Shown piece after piece: positions 17,480 to 26,257 of a DNA stretch of 51,984 nt. Every line of letters begins with the position of its first letter. Position 1 is the first letter of the stretch. Position numbers and translations under genes: made by a program. Source of the DNA: Planctomycetota bacterium (GTDB taxonomy: Bacteria > Planctomycetota > GCA-002687715); NCBI GenBank assembly GCA_002683135.1, contig NYSS01000067.1, forward strand, positions 20,825 to 72,808, read 5' to 3'. Under the pieces are notes generated by a model. That model had not been told where the DNA came from. It made no database searches and was given only the letters and a program-made list of their open reading frames with translations.

Positions 17480-18961
17480 ATGAAGTTGAAAAACGGCAAC
17501 ACCCGAGTCGTGCTGATCTGCGCCGTGACGACCGTGCTCGCGCTCGGTGGGTTCGGTTACTTCACGTGGGTCGACATGGACCACATGGAGGAGTTGGATC
17601 AGGCCTCCGCCTCTCTGGACGCAAAGATCCGAAAGGCCGATGGCGAGATCCGGAACATCCCCGCGCTGGAGGACCGAGTCCTGATCCTGCGCGAGCAGGT
17701 CAAGGAGTACGTTACGATCCTCCCTGACGACGCTGAGATTCACGCGTTCGTCGATCAACTGACGCGCTTCGAGACGGAATCCGGCGTCGTCGTCACCAAG
17801 CTGGACGACGCCCAGGCGCGACAGCGACGCAGCACGCGCCGAAAGAGCCCCAGCGCTTTCGAGAGCATCACCTACAAGCTCGCCTTGCGCGGTACGACCC
17901 AGCAGTTGTTGGCGTTCACGGATCTGCTGGAAAACGACTATGACCGCTTCGTGCGCATCCCCACGCTCAAGGTCCAGGCGTTCGATGATCGTCAGACTCG
18001 GGACCTGGACCCGGAGGAGGTCGATCTCCAGCACGACATCGACCTCGCGCTTGAGACGTACGTCTACAACCCCAAGAAGCGCGGCCACGACCACGTCTCG
18101 ATCCCAAACGAGCCGAGGAAGCTGGAGCGCCTCCGTGAGGAGGGCAGGCTCGAGGTCTTCGCGGCTGACGTGGCCCTCGTTCGCTATGAAATCGAGGCGA
18201 AGCCGAGCAGACGTGATCCGTTCCTCGACCCTCGCCTCCTGGGTGGCCGGGTCAGTGAGGAAGAGCGTCGCGCCCAGCAAGACGAGCTCGATGATCTGAA
18301 GGGCCGCCTCAAGGCTCTGAACGACGCGCTCGTCCTGGAAGGCAAGGAGACCAACCTCGTCAAGCGCATGCAGGTGGTTGACAAGAACAACGAGTTTCTG
18401 GCCACGCTCGCGGTGGACGTGAAGCAGAGGGCTGAAGCTGAGTTCTTTACGGTGCCTGAACTCGCCGAGGACTTCGAGTCAGCGGTGCTGGGTCCCGTGC
18501 GCAAGCTGCAAGGGGAGCGCGGTGGCGTGGGCACGACCGCAGCCCTGCAGGCCCGTGACATCGAGAATCGAGTCGCGGAGATGGAGGAGGCGATCGGGTC
18601 CCGGGAGTGGGGCCAGGTGATCACGCTCTACGACGAGATCAAGCAGTTGAACGCTCGATTCTCGGTGCCGGAGTCGGTGCGACCCGTGTTCGTCAGGGCC
18701 GAGGAGATGTTCCATCTGGCGTCTGCGCATCGTGCGTTCGACGCGCTGGAGCTCGCCTTTGGCGGCTGCGTCATCTATCGAGGTGATCTGGCCAAGGCAG
18801 TGATCATCATCAGCGGTTCGAGCCTCGGCTCCAATCCCCACAGCTTTAGCCCAGGGGAGGTGGTGTCCGATGGGCTCACGATCACCAAGATCACGAATAC
18901 CGAGGTGGTGTTCGCTTACAAGGGCTACGAGATCTCTCGCCGTCACGGCGCGGACCGATAG
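17480..18961 (+). CDS. pilO: PilO-PilP fusion, pilus alignment complex
   Basis: 493 residues, more than twice a normal PilO (about 200). The N-terminal half is PilO-like: a membrane helix (about 9-28), a coiled coil (to about 75) and a ferredoxin-like periplasmic domain. A charged middle region (about 215-330, EEERRAQQDELDDLKGRLK) is probably helical. The last 70 or so residues (SFSPGEVVSDGLTITKITNTEV) resemble the beta domain of PilP/GspC that contacts the secretin. No separate pilP gene lies before pilQ, so I infer the two functions are joined. The fusion has not been tested by alignment. Confidence 0.8.
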   Translation: MKLKNGNTRVVLICAVTTVLALGGFGYFTWVDMDHMEELDQASASLDAKIRKADGEIRNIPALEDRVLILREQVKEYVTILPDDAEIHAFVDQLTRFETESGVVVTKLDDAQARQRRSTRRKSPSAFESITYKLALRGTTQQLLAFTDLLENDYDRFVRIPTLKVQAFDDRQTRDLDPEEVDLQHDIDLALETYVYNPKKRGHDHVSIPNEPRKLERLREEGRLEVFAADVALVRYEIEAKPSRRDPFLDPRLLGGRVSEEERRAQQDELDDLKGRLKALNDALVLEGKETNLVKRMQVVDKNNEFLATLAVDVKQRAEAEFFTVPELAEDFESAVLGPVRKLQGERGGVGTTAALQARDIENRVAEMEEAIGSREWGQVITLYDEIKQLNARFSVPESVRPVFVRAEEMFHLASAHRAFDALELAFGGCVIYRGDLAKAVIIISGSSLGSNPHSFSPGEVVSDGLTITKITNTEVVFAYKGYEISRRHGADR

Positions 18962-19122
18962 CCCGACAGACAAGATGATTCGCGTTGCACGTGCGGCGCG
19001 GGGTGTTTCCGGCCAGGGCCGGGAAGACGTGACAACAGGCCTGTGAGAGGGACGCGGGCTGTTGGAAATAGAGAAAAAGGTAGCGCTCCACGAAGGAGCG
19101 TGTCCACCCAAGGAGATGACTG

Positions 19123-20973
19123 ATGATGGCTCCCCTTCGGGAAGCAGGTCTGAGAGGCGCAGCCTCTGTGATGACCTTCGTAATGGTGTTCGCGGCAGCT
19201 CCGCTGTTAGCGCAGCCGCCGATCTACGGCAGCAACCTGCAGGATCGCGCCGACACGCGCGTCACCCTCGAGGTCAAGGATCAACCGCTACAGGACGTCA
19301 TCAAGCACATCGCCGAGGCCTCCGGGATCAACATCCTCCTCGGCAACGGAATTGATGAGAAGGTCACCATTACTCTGAACCAGGTCCCGTGGCGCGTCGC
19401 GCTCGACCTCGTGGCGGAGAGAGCGGGATGCAGCCTGGCTCAGAAGGCGGTGAACGTCATCCAGGTCGTGCAGCCGCAGCCTGTGACCTTCAACTTCACG
19501 GGCGCGGATATCAAGGCGGTCATCGACGCCATCGCCAAGGTGTCGGGCGCCAGCATCGTGGTCGCGCCGGAGGTAGAGGGGTCGGTGCATCTGCGGGTGA
19601 CCAACGTGCCGTGGCGGGCAGCGCTGGATACGGTGGTGAAGACCCTTGGCTACGTGGTGGTCGAGGACGGCTACAACATTTACCGGGTCGTCCCCCCGTC
19701 GAGCCTCGAGCAGCAGATGGTCACCCGGGTCTTCCCCGTGAAGTACCTGCGGCCGCCGCCTCGCTACACACCCAAGATCGATACCGTCTACGCGGATCTC
19801 GCGCAGAAAGAGCAGCAGGGGGGCGGCAGCCTGGAGGACCCGGGCCGCAACTTCACCCTCGTCCGCGCACTGCGCGGGGCCTTGTCGGCGAACGGCAAGC
19901 TCGACTATTTCGAGCGCAACAACACCCTGGTGGTCAAGGACACCCAGCCCGTCGTGAGCGAGATCGAACGCATGCTCGCCGAGATCGATGTGGAGCCGGC
20001 GCAGGTGTTCATCGATGTGAAGTTCGTCACCACGAGCAACACCGATGCGCTCTCTTACGGATTCGACCCGGGCGAGAACGGCCTGCGTATCGGGATGAGC
20101 CTCGGTTCTATTCCGACCCGGTTGCCGTTCAACCTCGGTGGCGGCGGATGGAACAACGACATCATCGCGGGCGATCCGGCGCAGACGCCCGGACTGACCC
20201 AGGAGGAGTTGAAGGAGTCCATCAACTACGGCACGCTCGACTTCACGGGGGCCACGTTCACGCTCAGCCTGCTTGAGCAGGACGACACCACCCGCATCGT
20301 GCAAGCGCCGCGCCTCCTCGCCCTGGACAACCAGGAGGCGACGATCTTTGTCGGCCAGACGATCCGGTTCGCGGAGACCGAGGCGCAGTCGAACCAGAGC
20401 GGCGGGCTGACCTTCTCGATCCGCGAGGCTGCCAACTCGCCGGTACAGACGGGCTTTCAGCTCTACATGGTTCCGCATGTCGTCCCGGGCACCGACAAGG
20501 TCATCCTGGACGTCATACCCGAGGCGGAGCAGCTCACCGGTCGGGGGACCGACCCGAACCTGCCGGGATTCAATATCTTCCGCTCCGGCCAGGGGACCGA
20601 GAATGAGGTCCAGATCGCGCTACCAGAGATCTCCTCGCAGACGCTCGTCACGACCCTCATGCTCGAGAGCGGCCAGACGGCCGTGATCGGGGGGCTCATC
20701 ACCGAGAGTGAGAGCGAGATCGAGCGTAAGCTGCCGTTCCTGGGTGATATCCCATTGCTCGGGTTCTTCTTCAAGAGCGTCAGCAAGAGCAAGCGGAGCC
20801 AGAGCCTGCTGATCTTCATCACTCCGCGAATCGTCCGTGACTCGGGCTCTTTCGCGAAATTCCACCAGGTCGAAGACCGCCGCCGTCAAGCGGCGATCGA
20901 GGCCGAGATGGAGCGCATTTTCGGTGCGGACAAGGCGGAGATGCAGGGCTCGGAGAGCTCAGGGAACGAGTAG
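19123..20973 (+). CDS. pilQ: Type IV pilus secretin PilQ
   Basis: 616 residues. A signal peptide (cleavage after AAPLLAQ, about residue 31) precedes two STN/secretin N-domains (VTLEVKDQPLQDVIKHIAEA and VTFNFTGADIKAVIDAIAKV). An N1-type domain (about 205-300) and the secretin beta-barrel domain follow, ending in the signature SGQTAVIGGLITESE and LPFLGDIPLLGFFFKS. It forms the outer-membrane pore for the pilus. A strong AAGGAG precedes tandem ATG codons. No AMIN domain is visible, so it is shorter than proteobacterial PilQ. A terminator-like hairpin follows. Confidence 0.95.
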   Translation: MMAPLREAGLRGAASVMTFVMVFAAAPLLAQPPIYGSNLQDRADTRVTLEVKDQPLQDVIKHIAEASGINILLGNGIDEKVTITLNQVPWRVALDLVAERAGCSLAQKAVNVIQVVQPQPVTFNFTGADIKAVIDAIAKVSGASIVVAPEVEGSVHLRVTNVPWRAALDTVVKTLGYVVVEDGYNIYRVVPPSSLEQQMVTRVFPVKYLRPPPRYTPKIDTVYADLAQKEQQGGGSLEDPGRNFTLVRALRGALSANGKLDYFERNNTLVVKDTQPVVSEIERMLAEIDVEPAQVFIDVKFVTTSNTDALSYGFDPGENGLRIGMSLGSIPTRLPFNLGGGGWNNDIIAGDPAQTPGLTQEELKESINYGTLDFTGATFTLSLLEQDDTTRIVQAPRLLALDNQEATIFVGQTIRFAETEAQSNQSGGLTFSIREAANSPVQTGFQLYMVPHVVPGTDKVILDVIPEAEQLTGRGTDPNLPGFNIFRSGQGTENEVQIALPEISSQTLVTTLMLESGQTAVIGGLITESESEIERKLPFLGDIPLLGFFFKSVSKSKRSQSLLIFITPRIVRDSGSFAKFHQVEDRRRQAAIEAEMERIFGADKAEMQGSESSGNE

Positions 20974-21572
20974 TCCCTGGGCAGCGCGGGAGCCCCACGG
21001 CGTCTCAGCCGCGGCTTCCGCTTCTCCGTGATCTTGCTGATTTTCGCCTCTGCGAGTATCACTAAGACAGGATTTGCGCCCCCGATGGTCGGGGGAAGCC
21101 AGGGAGGTCCCGGAAGGGCCTCCGAGACGATTACCGGCGGCGGCGACTCGGAACGTGGTGTTCGGGAGCGGTCGTCATGGAAAGACACGACGTTCCGGAT
21201 CGGTCTCCGGAGCCGCCCGCGCCGCGCTGGGCAGCCCGAGTGATGGTCGAGGACGTTGGGGCGCCAAATGGGCCTTGTACGCAGATGACCAACGTGGTCG
21301 TACGCGTCGAAGAGCCGTGCCCCGGCTGACCTCCTATCGCTCGTGCCTCGCGACGGCGCAGACGGCCAGGACCGTCGGGGCGGCAGCCAGGATCAGGGGC
21401 GTGCTCACTCGTGGGCACGTCGACGAGCGGCCGGGCGACCGGTCGAAGTGCACATGGATCGTCCGTTGCATTCAGAGAGTTCCGGCCCCCGGCCGGAGTC
21501 CGTCACCGTCAGTCCCTGATTCCGCGCCGTCGACCCGAGGTTGGAGGCTCCGTCCGGACCTGAGAGGGGTCC
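20974..21572 (+). other. 600-nt gene-free leader before RNase E/G
   Basis: No convincing coding sequence fills this stretch; the open frames are Arg/Pro-rich and lack homology. A 50-codon frame (21177-21329) has GGGAG upstream but no recognisable product. A perfect hairpin TCCGGCC-CCC-GGCCGGA lies at 21481-21497. I found no hallmark of RNase P RNA, tmRNA, SRP RNA or a known riboswitch. RNase E controls its own synthesis through a long 5' leader in E. coli, so a long structured leader is one explanation (inference). Confidence 0.5.
20986..21021 (+). terminator. Terminator-like hairpin after pilQ
   Basis: GCGGGAGCC (20986-20994) can pair with GGCTTCCGC (21013-21021), nine pairs including one G-U, around an 18-nt loop. 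The following bases are moderately T-rich (TTCTCC, then GATTTT further on). It lies 12 bp after the pilQ stop. Confidence 0.4.
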
Positions 21573-23087
21573 ATGTCGGATCTCGAAGCCGCGAAGACAG
21601 GTAAGCGCATCTTCATCAATGCGGATGATGCGGAAGAGGTGCGCATCGGCATCACGTGTGACGGGGTGCTGGACGAGGTGTACATCGAGCGGACCTCCGC
21701 TACGACCCACCTCGGCAATATCTACAAGGGTGTGGTTACCAACGTGGAGCCGTCCATTGGCGCCGCGTTTGTTGACTTCGGCGGCGAACGTAATGGGTTC
21801 CTGCACGCATCCGACATCCTGCCCATCTACCGTCAGAACAATACGGAGGTTTCGGACGAGCGCATCCAGCAGCGCGAGAAGCGGAACATCCAGGAGTACG
21901 TGATGAAGGGCCAGCACGTGCTGGTCCAGATCACCAAGGACGGCATCGGCAAGAAGGGCCCTACGCTCACCACGTACCTGAGCATCCCGGGCCGCTATCT
22001 GGTGTTGATGCCGTCCCTCTCCCGGTCTGGCGTCTCCAAGAAGATCGAGAACCGGGAGGAGCGTCAGCGCCTGAAGCGCGTCCTGGAGGAGATCGATCCA
22101 CCCCCGGGCATGGGGTACATCATCCGGACCGCCGGAATCGGCCGCAGCAAGACCGAGCTCGAGAAGGACCTGCTCTACCTCTTGAAGCTGTGGAACACGA
22201 TCGTGAAGCGGGTAAGGAACGACCGCGCGCCATCCCTCGTGTATCAGGAGTCGGACCTCGTGGTCCGCACCATCCGCGACACGTTCACGCCGGATGTGGA
22301 CGAGGTGATCATCGACAACGAGGCCGTTTATCGGAAGGCTGTGGACTTCTTGAGAGCGGTCATGGCTGAGCAGGAGGGGCGGATCTCCTTGTACGAGGAT
22401 GGGCGGCCGCTGTTCCACGCTGTCGGTCTGGAGGAACAGATCGAGCGCATCTACAGCCGCAAGGTGAACATGAAGAGCGGCGGGTCGCTTGTGATCGACC
22501 AGACCGAGGCGCTCGTGGCGATCGACGTGAACTCAGGGAAGAACCGAGAGGAAGGTGATCTTGAGGAGACGGCGTTCCGGACCAACCTGGAGGCGGTTGA
22601 GGAGATCGCGAGGCAGCTCCGCCTCCGTGACCTCGGCGGCGTGATTATCAACGACCTGATCGATATGCAGGACGAGAGCCACAAGCGCCAGGTCGAGACT
22701 CAGCTGCGTGACGCGTTGGGGGAACACAAGGAGCGGATGAAGCTGGCCAAGATCTCGCCGTTCGGCATGTTGGAGATGACCCGCCAGCGGGTGCGCCCGA
22801 GTCTCCAGCGCTCGAATGCTGTCCCGTGCCCCCACTGCAAGGGCTCGGGGTTCGTTCGGACCGTGGACAGCGTGGGGCTCAAGATCCTCCGGGAGGTCAC
22901 CGAAGTCCTGTTCCGGAACAAGGCTCGCCGGGTCCGCGTCCGCGCCAATGTCCGGGTGGCGGATTTCCTCCGCCGCAACAAGGGGGCGAAGATGAAGCAG
23001 CTCGAGGAGGAGTATGAAAAGCCCGTCCTCGTCGTCGGAGATCACGAGCTAGGCACCGAGGACTACGAGGTCCAGCGCCTGAAATAG
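21573..23087 (+). CDS. rng: Ribonuclease E/G family protein
   Basis: 504 residues, an endoribonuclease of the RNase E/G family that cleaves single-stranded AU-rich RNA in mRNA decay and rRNA processing. It has an S1 domain (about 45-145, HLGNIYKGVVTNVEPSIGAAFVDFG), a 5'-sensor/RNase H-like core with magnesium-binding Asp318 (AIDVNSGKN) and Asp361 (INDLID), and the zinc-link CPHC near residue 419. There is no long C-terminal degradosome scaffold, so it has RNase G size. The gene order rng-rplU-rpmA-obgE is conserved in many bacteria. Confidence 0.94.
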   Translation: MSDLEAAKTGKRIFINADDAEEVRIGITCDGVLDEVYIERTSATTHLGNIYKGVVTNVEPSIGAAFVDFGGERNGFLHASDILPIYRQNNTEVSDERIQQREKRNIQEYVMKGQHVLVQITKDGIGKKGPTLTTYLSIPGRYLVLMPSLSRSGVSKKIENREERQRLKRVLEEIDPPPGMGYIIRTAGIGRSKTELEKDLLYLLKLWNTIVKRVRNDRAPSLVYQESDLVVRTIRDTFTPDVDEVIIDNEAVYRKAVDFLRAVMAEQEGRISLYEDGRPLFHAVGLEEQIERIYSRKVNMKSGGSLVIDQTEALVAIDVNSGKNREEGDLEETAFRTNLEAVEEIARQLRLRDLGGVIINDLIDMQDESHKRQVETQLRDALGEHKERMKLAKISPFGMLEMTRQRVRPSLQRSNAVPCPHCKGSGFVRTVDSVGLKILREVTEVLFRNKARRVRVRANVRVADFLRRNKGAKMKQLEEEYEKPVLVVGDHELGTEDYEVQRLK

Positions 23088-23154
23088 CCCAATTTCCTTA
23101 CGGTCAGGGGTTTGGGGCTCTTAGGCCCAGGTCGAGCCGCATCCGGGCCAGCCG

Positions 23155-23182
23155 TTGAACCGGATCCCCTGCTTGCTATTCT
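23155..23182 (+). promoter_or_regulatory. Promoter for rplU-rpmA-obgE
   Basis: TTGAAC at 23155-23160, 16-bp spacer, TATTCT at 23177-23182 (4 of 6 in each hexamer). Transcription would begin near 23189, about 36 nt before the L21 start codon, in the only gap between rng and rplU. Confidence 0.5.
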
Positions 23183-23224
23183 GCTGCTCGCCTTTAACTG
23201 AGGCGGTGGCAAGAGGATCGAACC

Positions 23225-23539
23225 ATGTACGCGATCATCCAGGACGGTGGACACCAGTACCGGGTGGAAACGGGCCGACGGCTGCGGGTCGAGGTCAGGG
23301 AAACCGAGGACGGTGCGACCCTTACTTTCGACAAGGTCTGCCTTGTGGCGGGCGAAGGTGACGCCCAGGTCGGCACGCCTTTCGTGGACGGCGCCAGCGT
23401 CGAAGCGAAGGTCACCAAGGCCGAGGTGAAGGGCGAGAAGATCAACGCCCACACGTTCCAGCGTCGCAAGGGGACCCATCGTCGTTGGGGCCATCGCCAG
23501 CGCTACACGGAAGTCGAGATCACGGCCATCTCCGGCTGA
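23225..23539 (+). CDS. rplU: 50S ribosomal protein L21
   Basis: 104 residues, binding 23S rRNA in the large subunit. It shows the L21 start [20 protein letters not shown] and the C-terminal RNA-binding signature with [24 protein letters not shown] precedes the ATG. It is followed 19 bp later by L27, the usual order. Confidence 0.97.
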   Translation: MYAIIQDGGHQYRVETGRRLRVEVRETEDGATLTFDKVCLVAGEGDAQVGTPFVDGASVEAKVTKAEVKGEKINAHTFQRRKGTHRRWGHRQRYTEVEITAISG

Positions 23540-23558
23540 GCGGAGCGGAGTTCCAACC

Positions 23559-23816
23559 ATGGCACATAAAAAGGGTCAGGGCGCAACCCGGAACGGTCGC
23601 GACAGCAAACCGAAGTACCGCGGTGTGAAGAAGTACGGCGGTGAGGTGGTGCGTGCGGGGAACATCCTTGTGCGCCAGTGCGGGACCAAGTTCCACCCTG
23701 GCAAGAATGTCGGCATGGGCCGTGACTTCACCTTGTTCGCGCTCGTTGACGGTGAGGTCGAATTCGGCACGCGCCGACGGGTGAACATCGTCCCGGGCGC
23801 CGCCGCGTCGAACTGA
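23559..23816 (+). CDS. rpmA: 50S ribosomal protein L27
   Basis: 85 residues beginning [16 protein letters not shown], the conserved N-terminus that reaches into the peptidyl transferase centre, followed by the [18 protein letters not shown] core. There is no N-terminal prepeptide of the Firmicutes type needing protease processing. It sits between L21 and ObgE, as in most bacteria. Confidence 0.97.
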   Translation: MAHKKGQGATRNGRDSKPKYRGVKKYGGEVVRAGNILVRQCGTKFHPGKNVGMGRDFTLFALVDGEVEFGTRRRVNIVPGAAASN

Positions 23817-23898
23817 CGCCGCGGGCGACGATGGGCCACACCGGCCCGACGCTCCCCGAGGGTGCGGTGCCTGTGGTGCTGTCCCCGGCGCAAACATC

Positions 23899-24900
23899 AT
23901 GTTCCGCGACGAGGCCAAGATTTATGTGAAAGCCGGGGCTGGCGGACCCGGCTGCCTTTCTTTTCGGCGGGAGAAGCACCAGCCGAAGGGCGGTCCGGAT
24001 GGCGGTGACGGAGGCCGGGGAGGTCACGTGATCCTGTTCGCCGATGTCGCGGAGAACACCCTCCTCACCCTGGCTCGCCATCCGCACTTGCGGGCGAAGT
24101 CTGGCGTGCCCGGGTCGGGCAACAACAAGCAGGGAGCGCAGGGCGAGGACCTCCGTGTCCCCGTTCCTGTCGGCACCATCGTGCGTGACAAGGGAACCGG
24201 TGTCGTCCTTAAGGACCTGGACGAAGTCGGAGCGTCAGCGATCGTGGCCAACGGGGGCATCGGCGGGCGCGGCAACGCGCGATTCAAGTCGGCGACGAAC
24301 CAGTCCCCCCGTCGTTTCGACAAGGGGCGGTTCGGTGAGGAGCGTACGCTCCAGCTCGAGTTGAAGCTCATCGCCGACGTCGGTCTGCTGGGGCTCCCGA
24401 ACGCCGGGAAGTCGACGCTGATTTCGCGGGTGTCTGCCGCGTCCCCCAAGATCGCTGATTACCCGTTTACCACGCTCGAGCCGCATCCCGGAATCGTCGA
24501 GCTGTCGGGCTTTCGTCGGATGGTCGTGATGGATATCCCAGGACTGATCGCGGGAGCCCACCAGGGGCAGGGGCTCGGCCAGAAGTTCCTGCGCCACGTC
24601 GAGCGCACGAGGGCGCTGGTCCACCTCGTCGACCTGGCTCCGATGGACGAGGATGGCTCGCCAGAGGAGCACTTCCAGACCATCCTCGACGAGATCAAGT
24701 CGTTCGGGCAGGGGATCGCCGACAAGCCTCGTATCACCGTCTTCAGCAAAGCAGATCTCGTCCAAGATCCGGAAGAGCGGGCACGGGAGTTGAACCTGGC
24801 GCTCGGGATCGACGGCTATCCGGTGAGCGCGATGACCGGCCTCAACATGGATCGCCTCCTTGAGGATTGCTGGCGGGTGCTGGCTTCCGACGAGGACTGA
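23899..24900 (+). CDS. obgE: GTPase Obg/CgtA
   Basis: 333 residues. Obg acts in 50S subunit assembly and stress signalling. The glycine-rich Obg fold (about 1-158, with GGPDGGDGGRGG) precedes the G domain with G1 GLPNAGKST, switch region YPFTTLEPHPG, G3 DIPG and GQGLGQKFLRHVERT. G4 reads SKAD rather than NKxD. The optional C-terminal OCT domain is absent. The ATG follows the L27 gene by 82 bp. Confidence 0.96.
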   Translation: MFRDEAKIYVKAGAGGPGCLSFRREKHQPKGGPDGGDGGRGGHVILFADVAENTLLTLARHPHLRAKSGVPGSGNNKQGAQGEDLRVPVPVGTIVRDKGTGVVLKDLDEVGASAIVANGGIGGRGNARFKSATNQSPRRFDKGRFGEERTLQLELKLIADVGLLGLPNAGKSTLISRVSAASPKIADYPFTTLEPHPGIVELSGFRRMVVMDIPGLIAGAHQGQGLGQKFLRHVERTRALVHLVDLAPMDEDGSPEEHFQTILDEIKSFGQGIADKPRITVFSKADLVQDPEERARELNLALGIDGYPVSAMTGLNMDRLLEDCWRVLASDED

Positions 24901-25024
24901 CCGCGGCTCCCGTGTGCCCCCGTCAGGTGGCTGGTGGGCGCTTCGAGGCAACTCCCGGAACCTGCGCTCGGGTGCGGGTTTTCCCTGTCTCTCGGCCAGC
25001 CGATAGATCCATGGGAGACCGTCC

Positions 25025-26146
25025 ATGCTGAATCTCGATCGCGTGCTCGCGACTGTCGTGGAGGCTGATGCTTCCGACCTCATCTTGAAGACCGGGTCCC
25101 AGCCTGCGATGAAGCAGACTGGTCGGGTGTTGTTCTTGTCGGAGGACGCGGTCACCGCTGATGACATGCGGTCCACTCTGGAGCGGATCACCTATCCGGA
25201 GGCGCTGAGCCGGTTCAAGGAGTCGGGTGAGGCGGACTTCGCCTACCAGAGCGCAGATTGGGGCCGCTTTCGGGTCAATGCGTTTCGTCAATGCGGCGAG
25301 GTCTCGGTCGTCATGCGCCAGATCAAGGACGTGGTGCCCAGCTTCTCGGAGCTTCACCTACCTGAGCGACAATTCACCCAGTTCGCGAACCTGGAACGTG
25401 GACTCGTGTTCGTCACGGGGATCACCGGTTCGGGTAAGTCGACGTCCCTCGCCGCGATCGTCGATGCGGTGAACAACACTCGCAACAAGCACGTCCTGAC
25501 GCTGGAGGACCCGATCGAATATCGGTTCTCGGACAACCTGTCGATTATCCATCAGAGAGAGGTCGGGGTTGACACGGGTAGCTGGGTATCCGGCTTGCGC
25601 AACGCCATGCGTGAGGCCCCTGACGTCATCATGATCGGTGAGATTCGCGACACCGCCACGATGGAGGCCGCGATCGCCGCCGCCGAGACGGGGCACCTGG
25701 TCCTCACCACCCTGCACACCGTCAACGCGATCCAGACCGTCGAGCGGATCATGACCTTCTTCCCACCGCACCAGCATGATCTGGTGCGGTTGCAGCTCTC
25801 CACGGTGCTGGAGGGGGTCGCCAGCCAGCGGCTCATCCCGTGTGTCCAGACGGGGCGGATGGTGCCAGCGGTGGAGGTGCTGATGGCGACGCCGCGCATC
25901 CGGGAGATCCTCCGGCAAGGTCAGGCCCAGGATCTCTCGGCTGCCCTGGAAGCCGGCGATGAGTACTACGGCACTCAGACCTTCAATATGTCGCTGAAGG
26001 CCCTCTACGAAGGGGGCCTGGTGACTCTCGACGACGCGTGCGCAGCGTCGGACAGGGCTGATGACCTGAAGCTCGCCATTCGCGGCGTCGTGCGAGGTAG
26101 CGATCACCGTATGATCGCGTCCGGGATGTCCCGGTCGCCCCGCTGA
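25025..26146 (+). CDS. PilT/PilU-type twitching ATPase (second copy)
   Basis: 373 residues, a hexameric secretion ATPase of the PilT family. It has the N-terminal PAS-like region (LNLDRVLATVVEADASDLILKTG), Walker A GITGSGKST, Walker B DVIMIGEIRD and the His box ETGHLVLTTLHTVNA. Because a closer PilT match lies at 37324-38406, this copy is more likely a PilU-like auxiliary retraction motor. GGGAGACC precedes the ATG. It is followed 111 bp later by a GspC-like gene rather than by pilC. Confidence 0.88.
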   Translation: MLNLDRVLATVVEADASDLILKTGSQPAMKQTGRVLFLSEDAVTADDMRSTLERITYPEALSRFKESGEADFAYQSADWGRFRVNAFRQCGEVSVVMRQIKDVVPSFSELHLPERQFTQFANLERGLVFVTGITGSGKSTSLAAIVDAVNNTRNKHVLTLEDPIEYRFSDNLSIIHQREVGVDTGSWVSGLRNAMREAPDVIMIGEIRDTATMEAAIAAAETGHLVLTTLHTVNAIQTVERIMTFFPPHQHDLVRLQLSTVLEGVASQRLIPCVQTGRMVPAVEVLMATPRIREILRQGQAQDLSAALEAGDEYYGTQTFNMSLKALYEGGLVTLDDACAASDRADDLKLAIRGVVRGSDHRMIASGMSRSPR

Positions 26147-26257
26147 TCTTCTTGGGAATCCCGGGGGGCCGCGCGGCGTCAAAGGAACAGCGCGCCGGCT
26201 CCTGTTTCGGTTGATGCGAGAGGTGTCCACACCTAAGATGCGTTGCCGAGGGAACAT

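Noticed and set aside
21177-21329. 50-codon open frame in the RNase E/G leader
   Set aside because: Has a plausible ribosome site but no homology or compositional support; noted only in the leader entry.
21074-21604. 176-codon frame in the same leader
   Set aside because: Arg/Ser-rich composition with no domain, and it runs into the start of the RNase gene.
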